Of a stretch of DNA of 64,000 nucleotides, positions 17,594-29,600 are shown piece by piece (the first letter of the stretch is position 1; each line of letters starts with the position of its first letter). Under the pieces are notes generated by a model. The model was not told where the DNA came from, searched no databases, and worked only from the letters and a program-made list of their open reading frames with translations. The position numbers were made by a program, and so were the translations under genes. Source of the DNA: Lentzea kentuckyensis (GTDB lineage Bacteria > Actinomycetota > Actinomycetes > Mycobacteriales > Pseudonocardiaceae); the NCBI RefSeq assembly GCF_002150765.1, contig NZ_MUYM01000003.1, forward strand, positions 86,317 to 150,316, written 5' to 3'.

Positions 17594-20362
17594 TTACCCG
17601 ATGCGCTGCTTGGTCGCCGTGGAGGGAGCGTCCTTACTGGACAGTTCCACGGACTTGTCGGCGTTGGCGGGCATGGCCTGCGACTGGTCCGACGAGTAGG
17701 GCGGAGAGTCGATCAGGTAGTAGTTGCCGTTGCCGTCGATGGCGAAGATCCGCTGCTCGTTCGTGTTGCTGGCCGCGAACGACACGTCGAACGGTGACGT
17801 GATGAGCGTGTCCGCCCAGACCCGCCAGGTGGTGGAGCCGGGTGCGGTCTGGCCGCCGCGGTGAATGCTGCCGCTCGAGTCGCGGGCGACGATCTCCACC
17901 ACGTTGAACTTGTTCAGCAGCGCTTCCGGCGTGCCGGTGAACGTGAGCGCGCCGCTGATGTCGGTCCAGCCGGTGAAGCCGGACGCGCCTTCCTTCTGGG
18001 TGTAGAGCTTGTTGTTGTCGGCGTCGCGGGCGACCAGCTGCACCTTGCCGTCGGCGAACACGACCGCGGCCGGAGCACCGGCGCCCTTGATGCCGGCGGC
18101 GACGCGCTGCGGCTTGAGCTCACCGTTGACGAACCGCTTGACCGCCACCGTGCCGGTGGGGTTGACGTAGGCGATCTCGAAGCCGTCACCGGAGGCGACG
18201 ACCGTCATGTCACCGGTCATGTTGTAGTCGTGGTCCGCGACAGCCTTGCGCCACGGCTTGAACTCGCCGTTGATCCCGAACTGCTCGGAGTACCACAGCT
18301 TGTTCTTGTCGTCGACGGCGAACGAGGTGAGGACCTTGTTCGTGCCGCGCACCAGGGTCGGCGAGCTGCTGAGCGCGCCGTTGACGTCCTTCTGCGTCCA
18401 CTGGATGACGGAAGTCGGTTCGGTGAAGGACTTCACCTGGGCGTTGGTGCCGCGTGCCTGCACGACGATCTTGTTGTCCTCGCGTTGCGCGATGGTCGCG
18501 CGGCCGGTGAAACCGGTGCTGGACAACGCGTTGACGGCGAGCAACTCGCTGTTCGACACCTGCTGGTAGAGGTTGCGCAGGGTGCCGTTCTCGTCGGAGT
18601 AGGCGATCTCGAACCGCTGCTTCTGCGCGTTGTAGATCATCTCCGGCTTGTCCAGCGACGGAGCCGGTGTCTGCGGCGGGGTGATCGTCTCCGGAGTCGT
18701 CAGCTTGCAGGAGTCGACGTCCATCATCAGGCCCTGCAGGTCCTGCCACCAGGCGATGTACTCCTTCCAGGAGCCCTCGCCGCTGTTGGTGAACTCCTTC
18801 TTCGTGTTGTCGAAGCGGTACCAGAAGACGTCCTGGCCGGCGCGCCCGATGATCACGTCACCACCAGGGGACAGGATCTGCGTGTAGCCCTTCCAGCCCC
18901 AGCCGACGTTGCGCGCGTAGTCGATCCAGCGGCGGTTCTTCCAGTCGTAGTGGAACCGGTAGAGCGTGCCGTCCTGAATGTTCGGATCGCGTGCGTAGAG
19001 CACGCCGTCACCCGCGGCGAAGACCTGGTCGAACCGGCCCCAGCCGTCGTCGATGATCTGCTGGGTCCAGGTGTTCGCGGCATCGTTGTAGATGCTGAAC
19101 TCCAGCTGCCCGGTGTGGCCCACGCTGTAGAAGTGGTTGTTGCTGTCGACCGTGATCCGGTTGAAGAACCGGGGGTCGTCCCAGCCGGTCCACCCGGTCG
19201 CGATCCGCTTGCTGATGCCGTTGTTGTCCCAGCCGACGCCGTCGATCCAGCGGTGCCGGTGCACTTCACCGTCAGGGCGGATGTAGTACTTGTAGCCGTC
19301 CGCCCCGGCCATCATTCGCAGGCCGTTCCAGCCGTTGCCGATCCGTGCGCCGAGGGTCCAGCTGGTGATGCCGGTCGCGGCCTCCTGGTAGGAACGCTGG
19401 AAGAGGCCGCCGTCGGACGTGACGCCCCACATGTTCGCACCGGGCTTGCACACCACGTCGGGCGAGTAGTCGCTCGTCTTGCAGGTGTCGATCGCGGGCG
19501 CGATCTCGTTGACGTCGCCCCAGGTGCTGATCTTCTGCTTCTCGTTGCCGCCCGCGTTGTTCTGAGGTGCGTCACGCGCGGGGTTCCAGCGGTACCACCA
19601 GGTCTCGCCACCGGGGAAGGTGCCGTAGACGATGTCGCCGCCAGGCGAGGTGAGCTGCTTGTAGCCGTTCCAGCCCCAGCCCCAGTCCCTGGCGTGCTGC
19701 TTGAACGTGCCGGTGGCGTCGTCGTACACGAAGCGGTAGAGCACGCCCTTGTTTTGGAGCGCGGCGGGATCCCGGGCGTAGAGCACACCGTCGCCGGCCG
19801 CGAAGACCTGGTCGTACTTGCCCCAGCCGCCCTCGATGACCTTTGTGGACATCTGCTTGGTGGTCTCGTTGTACTTGTGCTGCTTGAGACTGCCGCTGTC
19901 GTCCACGGTGTAGATCGTGTTGTTGCTGTCCACCGTGATCCGGTAGCGGAACTGGGGCAGGTTCCAGCCGCCCCAGCCGGTGGCGATCAGTTCGCTGATG
20001 CCGTTGTTCGCCCAGCCGACACCCTCGATCCACTGGTGCCTGCGCAGTTCACCGTTGTTGGTGGGGAACCAGAGATAACCGTTGGGGCCGCTGATGAAGC
20101 GGTGGTCCCAGCCGTTGCCGACGTGGCTGTCGGCGGTCCACTGGTTGTAGCCGTCCGCTGGGGTCTGCTGCTTGCGCAGGCGGAACACCGGGGAGTTCGT
20201 GATGCTGACGAACACGTTCCCCTCGGTCTTGCACTGGATCGACTCGACCGCGTTGGCGACGTTGCCGCCACTGGACAGGACCGGCAGGCCGACGATCCCG
20301 ATGATCGCGGCGAGCGAGATCTGCGCCAGGCGTCTCAACGGCCGGCGCGAGGGTCTTTTCAT
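17594..20362 (-). CDS. Secreted tachylectin-like beta-propeller protein
   Basis: 922 residues from the ATG at 20362; the longer in-frame extension lacks a signal sequence. An Arg-rich start and hydrophobic stretch form a long signal peptide (cleavage near residue 40). Two tachylectin-2-like units of about 240 residues follow (about 55-290 and 315-560). Each holds GxGW blades such as IEGVGWANNGIS, IATGWGGWN, YDQVFAAGDGVLYARDP and GWGWNGYKQL; the second unit repeats them closely. After a Pro-rich linker (TPPQTPAPSLDKP) the last 300 residues form another repetitive region resembling a PLL-type propeller. Tachylectins bind N-acetyl sugars, so an extracellular glycan- or surface-binding role is likely. 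It is divergent from the Rhs toxin gene, but a functional link is not shown. Confidence 0.8.
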   Translation of the reverse strand: MKRPSRRPLRRLAQISLAAIIGIVGLPVLSSGGNVANAVESIQCKTEGNVFVSITNSPVFRLRKQQTPADGYNQWTADSHVGNGWDHRFISGPNGYLWFPTNNGELRRHQWIEGVGWANNGISELIATGWGGWNLPQFRYRITVDSNNTIYTVDDSGSLKQHKYNETTKQMSTKVIEGGWGKYDQVFAAGDGVLYARDPAALQNKGVLYRFVYDDATGTFKQHARDWGWGWNGYKQLTSPGGDIVYGTFPGGETWWYRWNPARDAPQNNAGGNEKQKISTWGDVNEIAPAIDTCKTSDYSPDVVCKPGANMWGVTSDGGLFQRSYQEAATGITSWTLGARIGNGWNGLRMMAGADGYKYYIRPDGEVHRHRWIDGVGWDNNGISKRIATGWTGWDDPRFFNRITVDSNNHFYSVGHTGQLEFSIYNDAANTWTQQIIDDGWGRFDQVFAAGDGVLYARDPNIQDGTLYRFHYDWKNRRWIDYARNVGWGWKGYTQILSPGGDVIIGRAGQDVFWYRFDNTKKEFTNSGEGSWKEYIAWWQDLQGLMMDVDSCKLTTPETITPPQTPAPSLDKPEMIYNAQKQRFEIAYSDENGTLRNLYQQVSNSELLAVNALSSTGFTGRATIAQREDNKIVVQARGTNAQVKSFTEPTSVIQWTQKDVNGALSSSPTLVRGTNKVLTSFAVDDKNKLWYSEQFGINGEFKPWRKAVADHDYNMTGDMTVVASGDGFEIAYVNPTGTVAVKRFVNGELKPQRVAAGIKGAGAPAAVVFADGKVQLVARDADNNKLYTQKEGASGFTGWTDISGALTFTGTPEALLNKFNVVEIVARDSSGSIHRGGQTAPGSTTWRVWADTLITSPFDVSFAASNTNEQRIFAIDGNGNYYLIDSPPYSSDQSQAMPANADKSVELSSKDAPSTATKQRIG

Positions 20363-20625
20363 GGCTGGTAGCCCCCCAACATCCGGACACGCCTGAGCCC
20401 GCGCTGTGCGCGCGTCCGGTAGTAGCTGACATCCCCCAGAGGATGCTGACGAACGGTTTGTACCAGACGTTTTCGCCGGAACGGAATGTCTGCGGGTGAA
20501 CCCGACAAAGTTCGGTTTCGTTACACAAAGTGACCAGCCGCACATGTCTTGTGAAGTCGGCGTTTAGGACTTTATGCTGCGCTCCGCCTGTACGTTCGGG
20601 CCTACTGCCTGGGGGAAGATCAAAT
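20363..20625. promoter_or_regulatory. Divergent intergenic region, tachylectin-like / Rhs genes
   Basis: 263 nt separating two large divergent genes. A TTGTGA...TTATGC pair with 17-nt spacing lies about 50-80 nt before the Rhs start and could be its promoter; this is weak. GGGGGA precedes the Rhs ATG by about 8 nt. No palindromic operator is evident. Confidence 0.3.
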
Positions 20626-23600
20626 ATGGCCGGCCGGAGAGCCGGGCGTTTTCGCGCGCCCAAATACCTCGTGCCCCTGCTGGGGTTGTTGCTGACGGTC
20701 ACGCTCGTCATCGGCGTGGCGGGGCCTGGATTCACCGCGCTGATGCCGTGGTTCGACGGTGGCGCCAGGGAGTTGGCGGAGCAGCTCGAGAAGGCTCGCG
20801 GCCTGGCCTCCACCCAGGACGCGGGTACCGCTGACGGCCTGCCCTCCGAAGTGGACAGCCGCGAAGGCAACCTCGGGATGCCGGAGTCGGAGCAGTCGAA
20901 GCACGCGCGCCCGAAGTTCCAGAAGCCGGGTGACGGGGCGCGCAACGTGGCCTCGGTCGCGCAGGGGCCGACCAACCGGACCGGGTTCGACGCGAAGACG
21001 AGTGTCCCGAACGAACGGTCGCGAAACGAGACGACGTACCGCAACGCCGACGGCACGCTGACCACGGAGTTCAGCGAGTCGGCCGTCAACTACCGGAAAC
21101 CGGACGGCAGCTGGGCGCCGATCGACCCCTCGCTGGTGCCGGAGAACGGCCGGTGGCGCAACAAGGCCGACGGGGTCGGGCTGAACCTGGCCGGTCGAGC
21201 CGATGCTCCCGACCTGGTGACGATCAAGCTCGACGACGCGCACGAGTTCGGCTACGGACTCGGTGGCGCGCGCGGCACCGCGGGTGTGCAGAGCGGTACG
21301 ACGGTGACGTACGCCGGTGTCGCCGACCACACGGACCTGAAGGTCGAGTCGGTTCCGGGCGGTGCCAAGGAAGTTCTCGTCCTGCACGATCGGGCAGCGG
21401 CTCGGGTGTGGAACTTCCCGTTGCGGCTCAAGGGCTTGACCGCGAAGGTCGTCGAGGGCTCGGTCGTCCTCAGCGACGGCAGCGGCCGTGAGCGGCTGAG
21501 CATCCCGCCGGGCTTCATGACCGACTCCGCGTCGCGCACGCAGGACGCCGCTCCGGCTCAGTCCTACGGCGTGCGGTACGAGATCACCGACAACGGCCGC
21601 AACCTGCGGATGTCGCTGGACGCGGCGTGGCTGGACGACCCGGCCCGCGTGTACCCGGTCGTCGTCGACCCGACGGTGTTCGAGGGCAAGGCGGAGGCGC
21701 GGCAGATCCGGCCGGGTGCCTCGCCGATCACCAACCCCAGCGACCTCATCGTCGGCAACGGTCACACCGCGCTGGTGAGGTTCCCGTCGGTCGGTTCCGT
21801 GCTGCGCAACCACGTGATCTTCAGCGCGTCGATGCAGCTGGTGAACTACGACTCGACGACGTGTGCGCCCCAGCCGATCGTGGTGAAGTCGGTCGCGGGT
21901 GACTGGACGTCGGGCGGCAACGCCGGTCCGTCGCTGGGTGGCCCGGTTGGCGGCGGCGTTTTCTCGCACGGGTTCATGTCGGTGGGGCAGACGCGTTCGG
22001 CGTGTCCGGCCGCTCCGGAACTGCTCTACCTCGACAGCGCGGTGCCGCTGGTGCAGGGGTGGGCCAACGGTGGTGCGAACAACGGGTTCGCGTTGCAGGC
22101 CGGTAACCAGGGCAGCGGCAGCCAGTGGAAGAAGATCGTCGGTATCGGGACGGCGAACCCGCCCAAGCTGTACGTGACGCACAGCCCGTACAACGCCCAG
22201 TACCGGATCGACCAGCCGATTCCGGCGCCGCCGTTGACCAGTCAGCAGGACGGCAAGATCAAGGTGTGGGTGCGCAACAACGGCGCCAACGCCTGGGATC
22301 CCGGCAACTACGACCTGGCGTACAAGGTTTTCAACGCCGACACGCAGGCGCTGGTCGCGATCAACCGCGCCGCCGGTCTTCCCGGCACCGTGCCGGTCGG
22401 TGGTGAGGTGACGCTCGACGCCACCATCGGGAAGTTGCCGTACGGCCGGTACATCTTCGATTTCACGATGCGGCACGGGACGACGACGTTCACCGACGAG
22501 CAGGTGGCGCCGGCGCGGGTGACGTTGGAGGTCTTCAACGTTCCGCCCGTGGTGACCGAGCAGTACCCGCCGGCGGGGCAGAGCGTGGAGACGCTGCGGC
22601 CGCAGTTGTGGGCCAAGGGCGAGGACCACGAGAACGACAACTTGAACTACAAGTTCCAGATCTGTGAGAAGGACGAGGCCGGTAACCCGGTCGCGTGTTT
22701 CGACTCCGGGTACGTCGCGCCGGTGTACTGGACGGTGCCGGAGAACAAGCTGCGCTGGGACCGGGTGTACTACTGGCGTGCGTACGTCCACGACGGCACG
22801 TCGGAGAGCGAGGCGCTGGGGTTCTCGGCGCTGATCACGTCGGTGCCGCAGCCGGAGATCACCTCCCGGATGGGCAACGCCCCCTACACCGGCAACGGGC
22901 TGGGTTTCGACCCGATCGCCGGTAACTACACGACCGCGGCGATCGACGCGGCCGCCGCGACCGCAGGCCCAGAACTCAACGTCGCCCGCACGTACAACAG
23001 CCTCGACCCGCGGGCGAAGCTGACGTTCGGCAGCGGATGGACGACCCGCTACGACATGCGGGTCGTGCCGGACGACGACGGTTCCGGCAACGTGGTGCTC
23101 ACCTACCCGGACGGCCAGCAGGTCCGGTTCGGCAAGAACCCCGACAACACCTTCACCCCGCCGCCCGGTCGTGCCGCGACGCTGATCCGCGGTGCGTCGG
23201 ACTGGCAGCTGGTCGACAAGGACCGCACGGTCTACGGCTTCGGCAACGACGGCAGCCTGATGTCCATCAAGGACAGTGCCGGTCGGTTGGTGGAGCTCGA
23301 GTACACCGGCGGGCAGCTGTCGAAGGCGGTGAGCCGGACCAGCAACCGTTCGCTGTTCTTCACGTGGAACGCGGCGAAGACGCACGTGGAGTACGTGCGC
23401 ACCGAGCAGGTCGACGGTGCCGCGCTCGAATGGAAGTACGTCTACGACGCCGACCAGTTGCGAGAGGTGTGCGACCCGACGGGGAAGTGCACCCGTTACA
23501 ACTACGAGAAGGGCTCGCACTACCGCAGCACGATCCTGGACTCCCGTCCCGACTCCTACTGGCGCCTCGGCGAGGCGACCGGGGAGAGCGCGGGCAGCCA

Positions 23601-26600
23601 GATCAGCGTGAAGCTGGGCAAGGACACCGCGAAGTTCACGGGTGTCGCGGACAACAACCGCCAGCAGACCGGCGCCCTGAACAGCAGTGACGACCGGGCG
23701 GTGCGCCTGGGCGACGGCAGCCACGTCGCGTTGCCGGAGAAGTCCGTCAACAAGCACCGTGATCTGGCGGTCGAGCTGTGGTTCAAGACCACCTCGGCCG
23801 GCCCGCTGGTGGGCTATCAGGACAAGGCTGTCGGTGAGATGCCCGGCCGCGGCGTGCCGATGCTGTACGTGGGCTCGGACGGCAAGGTGCGTGGCCAGTT
23901 CTGGCACGGCGCGATCGACCCGATCACCTCGACCGGGACGGTGACCGACAACAACTGGCACCACGTCGTCCTGTCCGGCTCGGTCGCCAGCCAGACGTTG
24001 TTCCTGGACGGCAAGCAGGTCGGTACCCGCACGGGCCCGATCGACCACGCGCTGCTGCAGTTCGCGCAGGTGGGTTCGGCGAACACCACTGGCACGTACC
24101 CCGGGATCTCCTCTGGGCGCACGAACTTCTCCGGCTTCGTCGACGAGGTCGCGTTCTACGCCCGTCCGCTCGGGCTGAGCCAGGTCGCGACGCACTACGC
24201 CGCACAGGCCGCCGGTGACCAGATCACCGAGGTGTCGTTGCCGAGCCTGACCCGCACGGCGGCGCGGATCAGCTACGACGCGGTGCACGACCGGATGCGC
24301 GAGTACGTCGACAGCGACGGCGGCCGCTGGCAGCTCGGTGTGCCCACGGTCGGTGGCAACGAGGAGAACATCATCCGTTCGGTGCGGGTGGTGGATCCGG
24401 GCGGCCGTCCGCAGTACTACGACTTCGACGGACTGAAGGGCCGGATCCTGCGGCAGGTCACGCCGATCGGCGCGACCGTGCGTCCGGAGGACATGATCGG
24501 CCGTGACTGCACCACCAACGCGGACGGCATCGCCCAATGTGACGGTCTCGTGGTGGCGTTGGGTGTCCGGCTCTTCGGTTACGACGAGTCCGGGTTCCAG
24601 CAGACCGTCCGGGACGAGATCGGCAACTCCGCCACCCTCGTCCACGACGACCGCGGCAACCTGATCCGCAAGGTCAGCTGCCGCGAGGAGAACAACTGCC
24701 AGACCACCTACTACACCTACCAGGCGCCGACCGCGGATCCCACGGACCCGCGCACGGACAAGCTCCTCGAGACGCGGGACGCCCGCTCGTCCGGTCCGGC
24801 CGACAACACCTACCTGACGGCGTCGCGCTACACCGATTTCGGTGACCTGGAACAGGAAACGAACCCGGACGGCGGGTCGACGTTCCACCGCTACACCGAC
24901 GGCACCTCCAACGCCTACGGCAGCACCACGGCGAAGGAACCGGCCCGGCTGTTGAAGTCGACCTCGGATCCGCGTGGTGCGACGACGGTGAACACCTACT
25001 ACGCCAACGGTGATCTGGCGGAGACGAAGTCGCCGTCCGGTCTGCGCACGGTGTTCACCTACGACGTGCTGGGGCGCAAGAAGACCGCGACGGAGTACTC
25101 CGACGCGGTGCCGCAGGGCGCGACCACGTCGTACAAGTACGACAAGCTCGGCCGCGTCACCGAGGTGACCTACCCGGCCACCAAGAACGCGGTCACCGGC
25201 CAGACCCACGTCGAGACCGCGAAGACCGAGTACGACGCGGACGGCAACACCACCGTCGCCGAGCTCGTGGACTCCGCGGATTCGGGCAACCCGCGCCGGT
25301 CGACGTTCGAGTTCGACGAGTTCGGCCGCATGGTCAAGACCGTCGGCCCGGAGGGCAACGAAGCCTCGTTCGGCTACGACGTGTTCGGCAACCGCACCTG
25401 GGCGATCGACGCCAACGGCGCCAAGACCAGCTACACCTACACCGCCCGCAACAAGATCGCGCAGGTCCGCCTGTCCGGCTACCACGGCAAGGCGATCACC
25501 CCTGGTGCCACCGGGTTCGAGCCGCTGGACCCGGACGAACCGCTGCCGGACCTGGTGCTGGAGTCGAACCAGTACGACCACACCGGCAAGCTGGCCGTGC
25601 AGGTCGACGCGATGGGTCGACGTACCGAGTACTCCTACTACGCCGACGGCCTGGTCAAGGAGATCAGGGCCAAGGCGGACAGCAAGATCGGCACGCCGTC
25701 GATCCCGATCCAGCAGAACACCTACGACGCCGCGGGCAACCTGACCCGCCAGATCGGCATGGGCGGCAAGGTCGTCGCGCACGAGGTCGACGCGACGGGT
25801 CGCCTGAAGTCGACCATCCAGGAACCGGACACGCTGCGCCGTCGCATCGACTACACCTACGACCTGAGCGGCAACATCACGCAGGTCGTCAGGTCCGGAG
25901 CGCACTCCAACAGCGGTCAGTTCACCGCGTCGTTCAGCGAGATCGTCGACTTCGAGTACGACGCCTACGGACGCCAGACCAAGGAAACGTTGCGCGGCGG
26001 CGGCAACGGCCTGATCATCACGCGCAAGAAGTACGACCAGCGTGACCTCGTCACCTCCGTGATCGCCCCGCGGGGCAACGTTTCCGGCGCCGTCGAAGCC
26101 GACCACACCACGGAGTACAAGTACGACGAACGCGGCCGCACCACCTCCTCCATCTCTCCGCCGGTCACGACCGAGGAGTACGGCAAGGCGCCCTCGGTCA
26201 CCAGGCCGACGGCGACCACGGGCTACAACGCCTTCGGTGACGCCACGGAGATCCGGAACCCGGCCGGTGGCGTCATGAAGATCGCCTACGACAAGGCCGG
26301 CCGCTCCGTGCGCACCGAGTCCCCGTCGTACCAGGCACCGGGCTCGTCCACGCCGACCGTGGGTGTCGTCTCCGTCGAGTACGACGCGATGGGCCACGCG
26401 GTCAAGACGACCGACCCGGCCGGCGCGTCCATCTGGATGTACTACGACCAGCGCGGACGCATGGTCGAGAAGCGCGACCCCGACCCGGACGCGCGCACCA
26501 CCCCCGGTGGGTCGTGGCGGTACTCCTACACCCACAACGGCGACCTGCTGTCCACAGAGGACCCGACCGGCGGCACGACGCTGAGCACCTACGACCAGTT

Positions 26601-29600
26601 CGGTCGCCCGGTGACCCAGAGCGTGCTGGAGACCAAGCCCCAGCCGGCGGCGTTCGAGACCAAGCTGACCTACGACGCCAAGGGCAACCTGGAAACCGTC
26701 ACGTCGCCGAAGAACGACGTCACCCGCTTCGGCTACGACACGCTGGGCCAGAAGACCAGCGTGACCGACCCGGCAGGCGTGGTGGCCCAACTGGGCTACG
26801 ACTCGTTCGGCAACCAGGTCTACACCCGCGACGCCCAGGGCCGTGCCTCCTACCGCAAGCTGGACCAGGCGGGCAACAACGTCCAGGACGTCAACCTGGC
26901 CCCCAACGGTCAGATCCTGCGTTCCGCGAAGTACACCTACGACATCGCGGGCAACATGCTCACGGCGACCGACCCCCTGGGCAAGGTCACGAAGAGCACC
27001 TACGACGCCCTCGGCCAGCGCACCACGCTGGAAGAACCGGTGTCGGCCACCGAGTCCATCACCACGTCCTACGGCTACGACACTTCCGGGCGTCGCACCC
27101 GTGTGACGGACGGCCGCGGCAACGCGACCTTCTACACCTACAACGCACTGGGCAAGCCGGAGTCGGTCATCGAACCGTCGACGGCGACCCACCCGAACGC
27201 CGCCGACCGCACCTTCACGACGGCGTACGACGCCACCGGCAAGCCGACCGTCATGACGGCTCCTGGTGGTGTGACCCGGACTCGTGAGTACGACGGCCTC
27301 GGCCGTCTGCGCAAGGAGACCGGCGCGGGAGCGGCAGCGTCCACTTCGGAGCGTCAGGTCAGCTACGACCTGGTGGGCCGGCCGACGTCGGTGTCGGCAC
27401 CGGGTGGCAGCAACACCTACTCCTACAACACCCGCGGTCTGCTGACCTCGGCCACCGGCCCGTCCGGCGACGCCTCGTTCGGCTACGACGAGGCCGGTCG
27501 CCTGACGACCCGCACCGACGCGGCGGGCACGTCGTCGTTCAGCTACGTCAACGGCCGGTTGAACTCCGCCCAGGACGGTGTGTCCGGCGCGCTCGTCGCG
27601 TTCGGCTACAACGCCGCGGGCATGGTCGAGACGATGAACTACGGCGCAGGCCGGGTTCGCACCTTCGGCTACGACGACCTGGGTCGCGAGACCTCGGACG
27701 TCACGAAGAACTCGACCGGAGCGGTCCTCGCCTCCGTCGGCTACGAGTACGACCTCGCGGACCGGCTGAAGAAGAAGACCACCGCCGGCACGGCCGGTGC
27801 GGGTGAGCAGACCTACGGCTACGACGACCTCGGCCGGATGACGTCGTGGACCTCCGGCGGGGTCACGACCGAGTACGGCTGGGACAAGTCCGGCAACCGC
27901 ATCCGCAACGGCGCCAAGACCTCGACCTTCGACGAACGCAACCGCGTTCTCTCGGACGGGGACTACACCTACAAGTACTCGGCGCGTGGCACCCGCGAAT
28001 CCCGCACCTCTTCGGGCTTCGAGGAGAAGTTCGAGTTCGACGCCTTCGACCGCCTGGTCAAGGTCGGCTCCGCCACGTACACGTACGACGGTCTCGACCG
28101 TGCGGTCAGCCGCGGTTCCAAGGTGTTCAAGTACTCGGGCCCCGACCAGGACCCGGTCTCGGACTCCGACACCGTGTTCGGCCGCGGCGTGGGCGGCGAG
28201 CTGCTGTCCCTGTCCTCGGGCGCCGACAAGCGCTTGTTGTTGTCCGACAAGCACGGCGACGTGGTCGGCGGCCTCGACGCGTCGGCCGCGACGTTGAAGG
28301 ACTCGGCGGCGTACGACCCGTGGGGCAAGGTCACCGCTTCGTCTGGTGCGAAGCGCGCGGTCGGCTTCCAGGGCGACTGGACCGACCCGGACAGCGGCCA
28401 CGTCAACATGGGCGCCCGCTGGTACGAACCCTCGTCCGGTGCGTTCGTCTCGCGTGACTCCGTCGACCAGGGCGGCCCGGGCTCCGGCGGCTTCAACCGC
28501 TACGCCTACGGCGTCGGCTCGCCGGTCAACGGCTTCGACCCCAACGGCCACAACTGGTTCAGCGACGCCGTGTCCTGGGTGGGCGACAACATCTCCACCG
28601 TCGGCCACACCGCTCTGGACGTCGCCGGCCTGGTGCCGGGCCTCGGCGAGATCGCGGACGGTATCAACGCCGTCTGGTACCTCGCCGAGGGCAACTACAC
28701 CGACGCGGCCCTCTCGGCGGCGGGCATGATCCCGTTCGGCGGCTGGGGCGCGACGGCGGCGAAGTGGGGCAACCGCGGCCTCGACGCCGTGCGTCGTGGC
28801 GACAACGTCCCGACCCCGCGCACCCCGGACGCACCGCACCCGAGGCGCCCGGACGGCCCGAACGCGGGCAAGGGCCCGGACGGCATGCCGATGAAGAAGG
28901 TCGACACGCCCAACGCGTCGAAGTCCTTGCCAGACCCGAGAAAGCTGGCGGCCGAGGCCGCCGCCAAACGGGCCGCGGCGGCAGCAGCGGCCTACCAGGC
29001 AGCGGTACGTCGCACGGTGGCGGCGAAGGCAGCTGTGGCTCGGGCCGTGAAGTCCAACCCGATCCCCACGCTCAAGGCGGCGCTGAAGCCGCGCATCGCC
29101 AACGCCAAGAACATCATCTCGGCGATGCCGAACGCACCGGCCCGCATCGTCCAGACCGCGGTCACGAACGTCCAGGACCTCAACAAGGTCTACGAGACGA
29201 TCAAGACCGCCATCCTGGGCGTGGGCAAGGAGGTCGTGAAGGAAGCGGCCCAGGCCCAGGTCGCGGAAACCCTCGCCACGATGGGCGTCCCTTACGCCGA
29301 GGACATCCTCGACCTGGCCGGCGGCGGTCGTAAGAAGAAACGGACCGGCGACAAGGGCAAGGAGGCCAAGCAGGAGGCGTCAGGTGGTGCGGGTTGCCGA
29401 ACCTCCTACGACTCCAACAGCTTCTCCGGCGAGACCCTGGTGCTGCTGGCTTCCGGTAAGCGCAAGCCGATCGCATCCATGTCGATCGGGGACGTCGTCA
29501 TGGCGACCGACCCGACCACTGGCATCGCGGCGGCCAAGACGGTCACCGACGTCCGCTCGCACGTCGCTGACCGGAAGCTTTACGAGATCACGGTGTCCGC

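Noticed and set aside
24600..28500. Dense short repeats that could look like a CRISPR or tandem repeat array
   Set aside because: They are codon-level YD repeats (Y-D-x-x-G-N/R) of the Rhs protein, degenerate and without constant spacers.
20620..28839. Very long minus-strand open frame antisense to the Rhs gene (and similar long frames antisense to NRPS, VirB4, oxygenase and other genes)
   Set aside because: Composition is Arg/Gly/Ala/Val-rich without domains. It is a by-product of high GC3 coding on the opposite strand, where the real gene has clear motifs.
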